DNA of 64,000 bases from CAZLFQ01 sp964558975 (GTDB lineage: Bacteria; Pseudomonadota; Alphaproteobacteria; Rickettsiales; Midichloriaceae), in contig CAZLFQ010000003.1 of NCBI GenBank assembly GCA_964558975.1, positions 99,933 to 163,932 of the forward strand, given 5' to 3'. The notes beneath the pieces are model-generated. The model saw only the letters and a program-made list of their open reading frames with translations. It did not search any database and was not told where the DNA came from. Shown here piece after piece: positions 36,585 to 45,342 of this stretch (the stretch's first letter is position 1; the number at the start of each line of letters is the position of its first letter). The position numbers were made by a program, and so were the translations under genes.

Positions 36585-37535
36585 ATGAGTAAGAAACCAT
36601 TTTTATCAGTAATCATTCCTGTAATGAATGAAGAGGATAATATAAACCCTCTTATCGATTCTCTTGAATCAGCCTTGCATGACATTGATTATGAATTAGT
36701 GTTTGTTGATGATGGATCAATCGACTCGACCGTTGAAAGACTAAATAAAAGGAATAATGACAATATAGTTGTTATAGAATTCAGTCGAAATTATGGTCAA
36801 ACCTCTGCACTTGCAGCAGGCATTCAGCACTCAAGTGGTGAGTATATTGCGACTATAGATGGTGATTTGCAAAACGACCCATCTGATATTCCGATGATGC
36901 TTGATAAAATTCAGTCAAAGCTAGCTGATATTGTTGTTGGCAAACGTCTTAAACGTCAAGATGGTTGGATATTAAGAAAAATACCAAGTAAAATTGCTAA
37001 CTGGCTTATTCGTAAGATGACTAAAGTTCATATAAGCGATCTTGGCTGCACACTAAAAATATTTAAAAGTGATTTAGCTAAGAAGTTAGATTTGTACGGT
37101 GAGCTTCATAGATTTATCCCTATCATAGCTAGCATGCATGGTGCAAAAATTGTTGAAGTTGATGTAAAGCACCATGCAAGAAAATTTGGTCAAACTAAGT
37201 ATGGTATAGACAGAACGTTCCGAGTTATAAGTGATTTGTTATTGATGTTGTTCTTAATAAGATATCGTCAAAAACCTATGCACTTGTTTGGGTATATTGC
37301 ATTAATTTTACTTTCTTTGAGTGCGGTAATTACCCCATATTTATTTATAGAAAAGATATTAGGACATGATATAGGTCAAAGGCCATTATTCTTTTTAGAC
37401 ATTCTATTTGTTATTATGGCAATTCAATTTATCACAACAGGTTTTATTGCTGAGTTGTTAATGAGAACTTATTACACAGATAGTAGAAAGCCATATAGTA
37501 TCGCTAAAATCTCTGGTAAAAAAAGTAGTAAGTAA
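36585..37535 (+). CDS. Family 2 glycosyltransferase, DPM1/GtrB-like
   Basis: A 316-residue enzyme with an N-terminal GT-A domain (SVIIPVMNEEDNINPL, VDDGSIDST, ATIDGDLQNDP with the metal-binding Asp, RQDGWILRKIPS) and two C-terminal membrane helices (about 228-255 and 265-292). This layout is that of polyprenyl-phosphate glycosyltransferases such as GtrB and ArnC, which load a sugar onto undecaprenyl phosphate for transfer across the membrane. It lies between the MHS transporter and the rRNA methyltransferase genes with spacings of 0-2 bp. Confidence 0.9.
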   Translation: MSKKPFLSVIIPVMNEEDNINPLIDSLESALHDIDYELVFVDDGSIDSTVERLNKRNNDNIVVIEFSRNYGQTSALAAGIQHSSGEYIATIDGDLQNDPSDIPMMLDKIQSKLADIVVGKRLKRQDGWILRKIPSKIANWLIRKMTKVHISDLGCTLKIFKSDLAKKLDLYGELHRFIPIIASMHGAKIVEVDVKHHARKFGQTKYGIDRTFRVISDLLLMLFLIRYRQKPMHLFGYIALILLSLSAVITPYLFIEKILGHDIGQRPLFFLDILFVIMAIQFITTGFIAELLMRTYYTDSRKPYSIAKISGKKSSK

Positions 37536-38672
37536 GTGGAATCAATATATCTAAAAAAGCACAAAGAAAACGATATAGAGAAAGGATACCCATGGATTTT
37601 TGCGGATGATATAACATCGCTGCCACTTATTGAAAGTAATGAAGCTGGAACTTTATTTAAAGTTTGTGATCATAAAGGAAAATATATAGTCACAGCTTAT
37701 AGTGATCCTAAATCAAAAATAATTGCGCGCGTGATATCAGATGAGTCAAAAAACTTGGATTCAGATTTTTTCATTAATAAGTTTAACCAAGCTATAGAAA
37801 AAAGAAGTAACATCGAAGGAAATTACTACAGGTTGTGTAACTCTGAAGGTGACTATTTGCCAGGGTTGATTGTAGATAGATTTGATAAGATATTATCGGT
37901 AAAAATATCTACGGATGGAATGTTTTTATATCATAAGCTAATCTTAGATGCTTTAAACCGTTTGTTTTCTCCAGAAGGAATAATTATAAGACACAATTCT
38001 GGAACCATTGAAATAGGAAATGTACCAGATGAAGTAATTGTTATTGAGAATGGGGTTTCCTACTTGTGTAACCTAAGAGACGGACAAAAAACAGGTTGGT
38101 ATTTTGATCAACGTGAAAACCATAAGTTAATTGCAAGTTTAGCAAATGGGAAAAGTGTTTTGGATGTCTATTGTTATAACGGTGGTTTTGGTGTTGCAGC
38201 TGCTAAAGCTGGGGCTAAAGAAGTTACGTTTGTTGATAGCTCAGAAATGGCGATTGAATATTCTCAAAAGAATATTGATATAAATAATTGTAGTTCTAAT
38301 TGTGAATTTATTAAAGATGATGCGTTTGATGCTTTAGATAGAATGAAGAATAAATTTGATATTATAATTTTAGATCCACCACCATTTATGAAATCTAGAA
38401 AGGATAAAATCTCAGGTATTAAGGGATATAAAAAACTTCTAGAGTATACATTACCATTAATTAAGGATAGTGGTCTGCTATTTTTTGCTACTTGCTCTCA
38501 TCACATGTATATGAATGATCTTATAGAGCTTGTAGAGCAAACTATTAAGTCTTTTGGTCATAAATGTGAAATAATTAAGAAATTAGGTGCATCTTCAGAC
38601 CATCCTGTACATAAATTAGTCCCTCAAACTCGCTATCTTAATGCTATCTTGGTTAAGTTGTTGAAATCTTAA
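37536..38672 (+). CDS. RlmI-like class I rRNA methyltransferase
   Basis: A 378-residue protein with an N-terminal PUA-like domain (YLKKHKENDIEKGYPWIFADDI) and a C-terminal Rossmann methyltransferase domain. Visible motifs are QKTGWYFDQRENH, VLDVYCYNGGFGVAAAKAG (SAM loop), IIILDPPPFMKSRKD, and FFATCSHHM with the catalytic cysteine. Family members methylate C5 of cytosines in 23S rRNA (RlmI acts on C1962). The start is a GTG directly after the upstream stop, which suggests coupling with the glycosyltransferase gene. Confidence 0.88.
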   Translation: MESIYLKKHKENDIEKGYPWIFADDITSLPLIESNEAGTLFKVCDHKGKYIVTAYSDPKSKIIARVISDESKNLDSDFFINKFNQAIEKRSNIEGNYYRLCNSEGDYLPGLIVDRFDKILSVKISTDGMFLYHKLILDALNRLFSPEGIIIRHNSGTIEIGNVPDEVIVIENGVSYLCNLRDGQKTGWYFDQRENHKLIASLANGKSVLDVYCYNGGFGVAAAKAGAKEVTFVDSSEMAIEYSQKNIDINNCSSNCEFIKDDAFDALDRMKNKFDIIILDPPPFMKSRKDKISGIKGYKKLLEYTLPLIKDSGLLFFATCSHHMYMNDLIELVEQTIKSFGHKCEIIKKLGASSDHPVHKLVPQTRYLNAILVKLLKS

Positions 38673-38679
38673 TATTATC

Positions 38680-38695
38680 TTAACAAGATTGTAAC
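38680..38695 (+). promoter_or_regulatory. Candidate CtrA box, one mismatch
   Basis: TTAA-CAAGATT-GTAAC differs from TTAA-N7-TTAAC at one base. It lies 53 bp before the ATG of the 38749 gene. The flanks are strikingly like the site upstream of the ankyrin gene at 62373: both read ATCTTAACAA, then four variable positions, then a TAACAT end. Confidence 0.5.
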
Positions 38696-38748
38696 ATGCC
38701 TGTAATATAACGAAGTTAAAATAAGCCCATTAAATTTAGGGATATTGA

Positions 38749-39843
38749 ATGGGCGATAGAATTATTCAAGAAGCGGTGCAATTAGGAACAAACACACCTA
38801 TGGCGGTACAGATTCAGCCACAAGAATTAGTTATTCCTGAAGATAATATTGATGAAAATTTATTTAACTATCTCAAAGAATTAAAAGTTGAGGGAAATGC
38901 ATTCCATAGGCGACAAGTTATTCACTCAATTAATATAATCTTGGGCAATGATAGAATAAACCCGCTTTATGTAGATGAAGATTATGCATTACAGTTTGGA
39001 AGAGATAATGCTACATTTTTTGATTTATTAGATTGTATTGAATCTAACAATGAGCAAGAAGAAGCATTGTTTCGTCTGTGGAATGATGCGCTCATTAATT
39101 TACTAATTCTAAAAGCCAACTTCTATATTACTAATAATATTGAATTCGATATAGAATTTGCAGTTGATAAAGTTCTTGTATTTGGTGCGAATAATTATGT
39201 GTGTAGGACTTTTATTTCTAGAGTTTCTCAAGGGATTTATGAATTCGAAACTTTGAGGTTTGCGCAAAAAACGTATTCCGATCCTGTTGCAACATTATTC
39301 ATGCCTGAAGTTGTGAGTGCAATTGCAAATCTAGAATTAGATATACTTACTGTAATGAAGCTTAGAGGTAGATTTATATCTATTGGATTAGATGTAAATT
39401 CAGCGAATGATGTACTTAAAAATATTCTGAGTGTTGCAAATCAACAGCATGTTGTAACAAATTGTACTAAAGATTTACTAAAACTGATCATAAATTGTAA
39501 TTGGCCGTCTGATTTTTATCTTCACGATGATATCCAAGAACCTGAATATTTTAAGTTAATTACAAATGCAAGATTGAAGCACTTTGTTGATCAAGGATAT
39601 GAATCATTGGAGTTTTTCTTAAATTTACCATTTGCCAATCTTAGACAAATGATCAATGAGCCAGATTTGGAAGTTGTACTTGGTTTGATCGGAGATACAC
39701 ATGATATGTGTGACAACATACACCTTGCTTATGCTTCTATGCCAACACCAACCATTGAAACGGCTCAAGTTGTAGTTCAGACGCAGGCAATAAATAGTGG
39801 TTTAGCGCTGAATAACCCAAGCAATAATCAGCTGGAGAGGTGA
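38749..39843 (+). CDS. Hypothetical protein, first of a tandem paralog pair
   Basis: A 364-residue, acidic, mainly helical protein of unknown function. It aligns with the following gene along most of its length, for example GYESLEFFLNLPFANLRQMI here with GYADLEFFMNCSTDELERLV there. No membrane segment or signal peptide is seen. TAGGGA lies 8 bp before the ATG, and a CtrA-like box lies upstream. The pair was made by tandem duplication and may encode lineage-specific secreted proteins. Confidence 0.7.
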   Translation: MGDRIIQEAVQLGTNTPMAVQIQPQELVIPEDNIDENLFNYLKELKVEGNAFHRRQVIHSINIILGNDRINPLYVDEDYALQFGRDNATFFDLLDCIESNNEQEEALFRLWNDALINLLILKANFYITNNIEFDIEFAVDKVLVFGANNYVCRTFISRVSQGIYEFETLRFAQKTYSDPVATLFMPEVVSAIANLELDILTVMKLRGRFISIGLDVNSANDVLKNILSVANQQHVVTNCTKDLLKLIINCNWPSDFYLHDDIQEPEYFKLITNARLKHFVDQGYESLEFFLNLPFANLRQMINEPDLEVVLGLIGDTHDMCDNIHLAYASMPTPTIETAQVVVQTQAINSGLALNNPSNNQLER

Positions 39844-39846
39844 TTT

Positions 39847-40956
39847 ATGACAATTAATGGAAATATGTGGCATTTGCCAGATGTTGTAGTTGAAGGATTA
39901 ACTAATCACCATTTTGATGAAATAGAGAATGAAAGGCAAGACATTGATCCTGATTCATCTTTAGTAAGATTGCTGAAAGGTCTATATGATTGTCAGGATA
40001 ATGAGGTAGAAGTCAAAGTATTGGCAATCAATAATTTTTTTAATGAATATGGCGAAGCTATTAATCCATCTTATAAAGCCATTTTCCATTATCATGGACG
40101 TCAAAGTAGGTTAGAGAACTTTTTCAGTATGGTTGCTGATTTAGATAATGTAGCTGATGAAATTAAGACAGAATGGCTGACGCAATTAGCAAATTTTCTT
40201 TTAGCTTACTTAAATTTAATTCAAGACTTAAGCAATGTAGATAATGTTTGGTGCATAAAGACTTTGTTAACAAACTTGGAACCAAGTCCTGAGTTAGATG
40301 TTGTGATTTGTCGACTAACTGATAACTCTTTCAACCTATCTGAGCTTGAAGATGTGTATGAATGTTACCCTAAATTTTTTGATGTGATGTTGTCGGAAGA
40401 AGTGTTGCAAGCTAAAAAATTATTGGGTTTAGCAACATCAGATTTAATTGCATTGAGAGGTAAGTATAAAGAGGAAGTAGATGTTGAACAAAATGATGAA
40501 AATTTTTGTCAGATATTATCCCTTGAAAATATTGCGAGAGTTAAAAAGGAAAGAACAGAAGGCCATTTTTGTAGTATAATACATTCTCTATGGCCAGAGG
40601 ATGAGAGTTTGCATATTAAAATGTTAGACCAAAAATTTGTTCAATTATTAACGCATTCACAAGTGAAATTGTATATTGAAAGTGGTTATGCAGATTTAGA
40701 ATTCTTTATGAATTGCTCAACAGATGAATTAGAAAGGTTAGTTTATATAGAGACATTGAGTCAGGTTCAAAATGCAATTGAATCAACTCGGGCGTCAAGG
40801 ACGTATGTATATGCCGCAAGCACTCAGCAATCAGCTAATAATGCTAGTAATAGTATGGATGAAGATAGGTATATTGTTGCAGAATCATTAGTGGACTTAG
40901 GAGCTATTTTAGCAACTGCGCAGCAGTCTTCTGGGGCAGGAAAGAGAAAAAGGTAA
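39847..40956 (+). CDS. Hypothetical protein, second of a tandem paralog pair
   Basis: A 369-residue paralog of the 38749 product. Its start is 3 bp after the upstream stop and GGAGAGG overlaps the previous stop codon region, so the two are translated from one message. It is acidic and helical except for the last residues AGKRKR, a short basic tail that could be a nuclear localisation signal or simple nucleic-acid contact. No known domain is recognised. Confidence 0.7.
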   Translation: MTINGNMWHLPDVVVEGLTNHHFDEIENERQDIDPDSSLVRLLKGLYDCQDNEVEVKVLAINNFFNEYGEAINPSYKAIFHYHGRQSRLENFFSMVADLDNVADEIKTEWLTQLANFLLAYLNLIQDLSNVDNVWCIKTLLTNLEPSPELDVVICRLTDNSFNLSELEDVYECYPKFFDVMLSEEVLQAKKLLGLATSDLIALRGKYKEEVDVEQNDENFCQILSLENIARVKKERTEGHFCSIIHSLWPEDESLHIKMLDQKFVQLLTHSQVKLYIESGYADLEFFMNCSTDELERLVYIETLSQVQNAIESTRASRTYVYAASTQQSANNASNSMDEDRYIVAESLVDLGAILATAQQSSGAGKRKR

Positions 40957-41853
40957 TCACTTATTAAGTTGGACTACGCACTCCACTTCATTACCTATGT
41001 TATTATATGTGAGAGAAGCAAAGCCAGAGCTCATTGTCATGGCTATTCCTCTTCCATTAGGATCTGCTAACCTTGCTACGTCAATCACTTGATATTTCTT
41101 CCAATCAAAACCAGATCCCTGATCTTGTATTTTAATTTTAAATTGATCTGAGCATCTCTTGACTGATGCTGTGCAATATTTGTTTGAATTTTCAGGTAAT
41201 TTTTGCCTACGTAAAATTTCACTTTCCCAAGCACCTTTAAGCTTTAAAGCCTTTTTTTCATCATATGTTATACCCAAATTTCCATGTTCGACCCCATTTA
41301 CCATAAGCTCAGTAAGGCCAACTATGACCATTTCTGGATCAGGTACAGAGCTACCGAGTAAAATTGCTAGTGCTTTAGCATCTTCAACTGTGCGGAATTG
41401 AAAATCTCCGTTTTGGATCATGGACATCGCATGCCCATATTCTTTGAGTTGATTACGCAATTCTTGTTTGCGCTTAGCATCATCGTTTGCTGCTCTAATT
41501 ATTGAGAGAAATACATCTTTAGTATAAGGCTTGCTCAAATAGTAAAAAACACCAGCTTTGATTCCCTCAGTCACTTGATTGCTTGAAGATGCTGCGGTTT
41601 GCATTATTACTGGAATATCTCTAAATCTTGAATCAGACTTCACTTTTTCTAAGAATTGCATGCCATCCATATTTGGCATCATTCTATCAAGAACAATAAC
41701 ATCATAATGATTATCTTGTTCTAAGGCTTTTAGTGCTTCTAAACCATCGTGTGCTTGTGATGCTTTATACCTAGCATCATCAAAATATTCTTGCATGATA
41801 TCTAAGTTAAGCTCTTCATCATCGACTGCGAGAATTTTTAATCCTAAACTCAT
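40957..41853 (-). CDS. Response regulator with C-terminal RsbW-like ATPase domain
   Basis: A 298-residue protein. Residues 5-125 are a receiver domain: acidic pair DDEE, phospho-acceptor Asp in VIVLDRMMPNMDG, and Lys in YLSKPYTKD. Residues 165-298 form a HATPase_c_2-type domain (ELMVNGVEHGNLG for the N box, IQDQGSGFDW for G1, DPNGRGIAMTMS for G2), as in SpoIIAB/RsbW anti-sigma kinases. It probably links phosphorelay input to a serine kinase or anti-sigma switch. Its start overlaps the upstream kinase stop by ATGA. Confidence 0.88.
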   Translation of the reverse strand: MSLGLKILAVDDEELNLDIMQEYFDDARYKASQAHDGLEALKALEQDNHYDVIVLDRMMPNMDGMQFLEKVKSDSRFRDIPVIMQTAASSSNQVTEGIKAGVFYYLSKPYTKDVFLSIIRAANDDAKRKQELRNQLKEYGHAMSMIQNGDFQFRTVEDAKALAILLGSSVPDPEMVIVGLTELMVNGVEHGNLGITYDEKKALKLKGAWESEILRRQKLPENSNKYCTASVKRCSDQFKIKIQDQGSGFDWKKYQVIDVARLADPNGRGIAMTMSSGFASLTYNNIGNEVECVVQLNK

Positions 41854-43805
41854 TGTTTTTCCTCAATAAAGTTGTTTAGATTTCTTGGTAGTAATATCTT
41901 AATAACAGCACCTTGATCCTCGGCGTTTTCTGCCCAAATTCTTCCTTTGTGAGCTATTACTATGCTATTTGCGATTGATAAGCCTAAACCAGTCCCACCG
42001 CTGCCTTTTTTAGTTTTACTGCTTTGGGTGAATTTATCAAATACTAGTGCTAATTCATCTTCAGGTATGCCGATTCCCTGATCTTTAATTTCAATTAAAA
42101 CAGCTGGGAATGTTTGTTGTTTAAGATTAATTTCTGAATCACTAGCTTTCAAAGTGATAAATGCGTTGTTTGGAGAGAATTTTATAGCGTTAGAAATGAT
42201 ATTTATAAGCACTTGAACCATAGTTCCTTGGTCAAATATGAAACTAGTATCACTAAGTTGATTTACATATTTCATACTCAATCCTTTCTCGTTTAATAGA
42301 GATTGAATTTCTGATTGAACCTGCTGTATGCAGTTTGCTAGATCATTAGACGAGAAATTGAATTCCATTTTGCCAGCTTCGAGCTTTGATAGATCGAGCA
42401 AATTGTTTACAAGCTTTAAAAGTCTTTCACCGCTGCTATGGATGTTGTGGAAGTATTTGAATGGTTTTGATTCTTTATCTGTCATCTTCTCTAAACCAAG
42501 CTTTGAGTAGCTTAACATTGCGTGCATTGGTGTTCTTAACTCATGCGACATATTGGCAAGGAACTCTGTTTTTGCTACGTTAGCAGCTTCTGCTTTTTGT
42601 TTTGCATTCATTAATTCAATTGCATTGTCTCTAAAAATATGTGCTGATGAGGCCATCATACCTATTTCATCCTGAGAGTCGATTTCTGGTATTAAAACAG
42701 CATTATTACCTGAAGATATATTCTCTAGAGCTGTAGATATCTGAGTGATTGGAGATGCTATATTTTTTGCAGTAACAAGTGAAACTGATATACCAATCAT
42801 AAAGCAAACACTTACAACAATTAACAAGGCAAAAAGATTTTTGTAAACCTCTTGTTTTATAGGATCCAAAGGTAGCGTCACCATCAATCCCCAAGATGCA
42901 TTTAAATCACCCATTTTAATTGGAGCTACAACTCTAAAAAGCCTTTGTTGTATATCATGGTCTTTTGTATCTGAAGAAAAGAATTTGCCGTTTGCTAAAA
43001 ATCTTCTTACATGTTGCCAATTGTGTTTTGCTTCGTTTATTTGGCTTCCAATTTCAGTTTTGTTGCTGCTAGCGATATATTTGCCGTCATCTCCAATAAT
43101 TGAAGCGAAACCAATATTAAATGGCGTGATTTCTTCTACAACTTTCTGAAAATTAGAAAGATCAAAATCCATCCCAACACTTGCAATAAAATTATTATCT
43201 TTGTCAATAATTGGATATGCAACAGTAGTGATTGTTAAAATTTTATCTGTAACTTTATATTGATATGGCGTTAGCAAGACTTCTTTTTTAGAGTCCTTAC
43301 AAAGAGCGTGGTAATTACCAAGTGTTGCAGTGTTGTAACTCTTTAAAGCTCTTAGTGTTAATTGTCCGCTTTCTCTAGTCCAGTATGGGATGAATCTTCC
43401 GGATGAGTCATGTCCTTCTGCATCAACGTATTCGTTATCTTTGCCATCGAAAGTATTAGGTTCCCAAACTGTCCATATTCCAATTACAGTTGGATTTTTC
43501 AGTGCTATATTTCTAAGTATAATATTAACTTCTTCTCTATTAGCTTTTTTTGATTCAGCCATTGCCTCAAGTACTTGGGCTAATACTTTTACTTGAGTTG
43601 AAATATTTTCGATTTCAGATTCAATTTTTATTGAATTACTATATGCAGATTCTTGAACGTATGCTTTTGCTTTTTCTTCTATGTTTTCTAAAGATTTATT
43701 TGCTAAAAAAGGAACGCTAATAATAACTGCCATTACAAAAGGGACAGCTGCGGCGAACAGAATTTTTGACCTTAATTTCCAATCTTTATAAGGAATCATA
43801 TACAT
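41850..43805 (-). CDS. Membrane sensor histidine kinase with Cache domain
   Basis: A 651-residue kinase. One helix (about 13-30) is followed by a periplasmic dCache sensor domain (about 35-325, with WTVWEPNTFDG and VGMDFDLSNF), a second helix (about 328-350), HAMP, the phospho-acceptor histidine in NMSHELRTPMHA near residue 420, and the ATPase domain (NIISNAIKFSP, IEIKDQGIGIP, GTGLGLSI). dCache domains often bind amino acids or small organic acids. It forms an operon with the response regulator directly downstream, presumably its partner. Confidence 0.93.
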   Translation of the reverse strand: MYMIPYKDWKLRSKILFAAAVPFVMAVIISVPFLANKSLENIEEKAKAYVQESAYSNSIKIESEIENISTQVKVLAQVLEAMAESKKANREEVNIILRNIALKNPTVIGIWTVWEPNTFDGKDNEYVDAEGHDSSGRFIPYWTRESGQLTLRALKSYNTATLGNYHALCKDSKKEVLLTPYQYKVTDKILTITTVAYPIIDKDNNFIASVGMDFDLSNFQKVVEEITPFNIGFASIIGDDGKYIASSNKTEIGSQINEAKHNWQHVRRFLANGKFFSSDTKDHDIQQRLFRVVAPIKMGDLNASWGLMVTLPLDPIKQEVYKNLFALLIVVSVCFMIGISVSLVTAKNIASPITQISTALENISSGNNAVLIPEIDSQDEIGMMASSAHIFRDNAIELMNAKQKAEAANVAKTEFLANMSHELRTPMHAMLSYSKLGLEKMTDKESKPFKYFHNIHSSGERLLKLVNNLLDLSKLEAGKMEFNFSSNDLANCIQQVQSEIQSLLNEKGLSMKYVNQLSDTSFIFDQGTMVQVLINIISNAIKFSPNNAFITLKASDSEINLKQQTFPAVLIEIKDQGIGIPEDELALVFDKFTQSSKTKKGSGGTGLGLSIANSIVIAHKGRIWAENAEDQGAVIKILLPRNLNNFIEEKQ

Positions 43806-43883
43806 TCAGAGTGTTGATACTATAAAGATAGGGTAGTAATACCTCTTTAGTCAACTCAACTTTCAGCCCACGTATACTTGGAA

Positions 43884-44030
43884 CTATAGACACTCTAAGT
43901 TTGGCACACAATAATTAAGATCTTTAATAGTTGGATCAACCAAGCAAATTTGGTTGTTTTGATCATTATATACATCGCAATTTGAGTAGGCTTGTTCTAA
44001 TTTGTTATCAATAAATATGATTTTTAATAG
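43884..44030 (-). pseudogene. Possible gene remnant downstream of tmRNA
   Basis: On the minus strand about 48 codons remain open without an ATG, reading protein-like sequence such as IFIDNKLEQAYSNC and CLVDPTIKDLNYCVPNLEC before TAG. It starts directly after the tmRNA 3' hairpin. It may be the tail of a gene displaced by rearrangement, or chance. The rest of 43806-44034 shows nothing recognisable. Confidence 0.25.
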
Positions 44031-44034
44031 AGGT

Positions 44035-44346
44035 GGGGGCTTTCTGTTGCCCGGTAGCCCCCGAACCGCGCTTAGTTATGCAGCTTGTACAGCTCTGAAA
44101 TCAGAGTTGTCGTTTGCGCCAACAAAAGCGAATGCAAGATTATTGTTTGCATTTAGATTACGACCCTTAAGTACAGTGGTATCATTCTGGGCAAAGACTA
44201 CTCTTTTCAATGCTTGTCGAAGCTGTTACGCCCCCATGTAGGCTAATCAATTATCCGTTTTCTAAATGGTGGAGGCGCCGGGTGCTGCCCCCGGGTCCAA
44301 ATCACCTATTACAAGCAGGGTTTATCGCCATAGTCTCCGAAGAGAC
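44035..44346 (-). ncRNA. ssrA: Two-piece (circularly permuted) tmRNA
   Basis: Read on the minus strand, an acceptor piece comes first and ends at 44267 with CGCCTCCACCA (CCA encoded). A 31-nt intervening spacer follows, then the coding piece begins at 44235 with GGGGGCGTAACAGCTTCGAC. GGGGGCG pairs with CGCCTCC to form the acceptor stem. The tag frame at 44117-44076 reads ANDNSDFRAVQAA then TAA. The coding piece ends in a GGGGGCT/AGCCCCC hairpin. tmRNA rescues stalled ribosomes and marks proteins for ClpXP. The permuted order is the rule in alphaproteobacteria. The RNA starts with a GTCTC-TTCG-GAGAC hairpin. Confidence 0.93.
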
Positions 44347-44352
44347 GTAATA

Positions 44353-44381
44353 ATTGTAGCACAGATTTTAATATGATTTAA
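44353..44381 (-). promoter_or_regulatory. Promoter of tmRNA
   Basis: On the minus strand TTAAAT (-35, at 44381-44376), a 17-bp spacer, and TACAAT (-10, at 44358-44353) stand about 7 bp before the start of the tmRNA 5' hairpin. Confidence 0.5.
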
Positions 44382-44415
44382 GTGGAATTTTTAGAGTTGT
44401 GGTATGTATAAAGTA

Positions 44416-44444
44416 TTGAAAAATATGGGGTTTTGATGTATAAT
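44416..44444 (+). promoter_or_regulatory. Strong sigma-70-type promoter
   Basis: TTGAAA, exactly 17 bp, then a perfect TATAAT. It faces a 27-codon ORF that starts at 44473 and has AGGGA before its ATG. No larger gene follows on this strand before 45343. Confidence 0.6.
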
Positions 44445-44472
44445 GCTTTATAGTCAGTTTTAGATAGGGATT

Positions 44473-44556
44473 ATGGAGTATATTTTTGATGCAAATGGTG
44501 ATCTGGTCATAGCCCATACTTGTACTCATGACCAAATAATAAGCGGACAAGATTAA
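44473..44556 (+). CDS. Possible 27-residue micropeptide
   Basis: An ATG at 44473 opens 27 codons (begins MEYIFDANGDLVIAH, ends SGQD). It lies about 22 bp after a predicted transcription start, behind a consensus promoter, with AGGGA at 4-bp spacing. The product would be acidic and soluble. It may instead mark a small regulatory RNA. It converges on trcR, 13 bp from its stop. Confidence 0.35.
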   Translation: MEYIFDANGDLVIAHTCTHDQIISGQD

Positions 44557-44569
44557 AGAGTTGGAATTA

Positions 44570-45160
44570 TTACTCAGCTAATTTTGCATCTAGCTCTTTA
44601 GACACATTATTTCTCTCTTTTAGAACTTCTGCTTTCTTTTTAGCTATAGCATAAACCTTATCCAACTCAGTTTGAGAGCAAAGGCCTAGAAGCACAGGAT
44701 CTTTAGGTTTGATGTTTTGAGAGTTCCAATGCGTCTTATTACGGATTGAATCTATGGTGTTTTTTGTTGTCCCAATTAGCTTGGTGATTTGGCTGTCAAC
44801 CATTTCAGGGCAATTTTTAAGTAACCATGCTACTGCTTCAGGTTTATCTTGCCTGCGCGCTACTGGGGTGTACTTTCCACCTTTATGTGATTTTTGCTCT
44901 ACAATTAGATGTCTAATAGCATCTTCAGATAGTTTTAGACTTTGTGCAGGGTCTTTCTCGCATCTTTTTATTTCTTCTGCTGAAAGCTGGCCAGTTGTTG
45001 TTGGGTCAATTCCAGTAATTCCTTTTGCTACTTCGCCATCTGCAATGCCTTGAATCTCAAGTGGATGAAGACCACAGAACGCGGCAATTTGTTGAAAAGT
45101 TAAAGTTGTGTTCTCAATTAACCAAACTGCAGTTGCTTTAGGCATTAAAGGGGCGTTCAT
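44570..45160 (-). CDS. trcR: DUF1013 cell-cycle transcriptional regulator TrcR
   Basis: A 196-residue protein matching the alphaproteobacterial DUF1013 family: MPKATAVWLIENTTLTFQQIAAFCGLHPLEIQGIADGE near the N-terminus and AVAWLLKNCPEMVDSQITKLIGTTKNTIDSIRN further on, two helix-turn-helix-like units. Family members are described as cell-cycle transcriptional regulators (TrcR) in Caulobacter relatives. Its presence alongside CtrA-like boxes in this window suggests the core alphaproteobacterial cell-cycle circuit is retained. Confidence 0.88.
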   Translation of the reverse strand: MNAPLMPKATAVWLIENTTLTFQQIAAFCGLHPLEIQGIADGEVAKGITGIDPTTTGQLSAEEIKRCEKDPAQSLKLSEDAIRHLIVEQKSHKGGKYTPVARRQDKPEAVAWLLKNCPEMVDSQITKLIGTTKNTIDSIRNKTHWNSQNIKPKDPVLLGLCSQTELDKVYAIAKKKAEVLKERNNVSKELDAKLAE

Positions 45161-45250
45161 ACGATATTCTCAGCTACTATTTAATTTATCTGCCAATACA
45201 TAATCTATATATTGCTTAAAGTCAAATATTTAGAAGTTTTTTTTGAAATT

Positions 45251-45273
45251 TTGCATTGCAACAATTTGCGTTG
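45251..45273 (+). promoter_or_regulatory. Shared promoter motif upstream of mdh
   Basis: TTGCATTGCA, 7 bp, then GCGTTG, located 70 bp before the mdh ATG. The identical two-part motif, with the same spacing, precedes the phasin gene. TGC/GCA-rich boxes of this sort are bound by PhaR in some alphaproteobacteria, so a PhaR-like repressor is a candidate. Confidence 0.45.
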
Positions 45274-45342
45274 ATTTTCTTCGCATTTTAATGCAGGATT
45301 ATAGTTAATCAGTAACTAAATCTTCTCTGAAGGAGGAAGAAA

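Noticed and set aside
44002..44241. 79-codon plus-strand frame
   Set aside because: It lies on the strand opposite the tmRNA and its apparent coding comes from structured RNA sequence.
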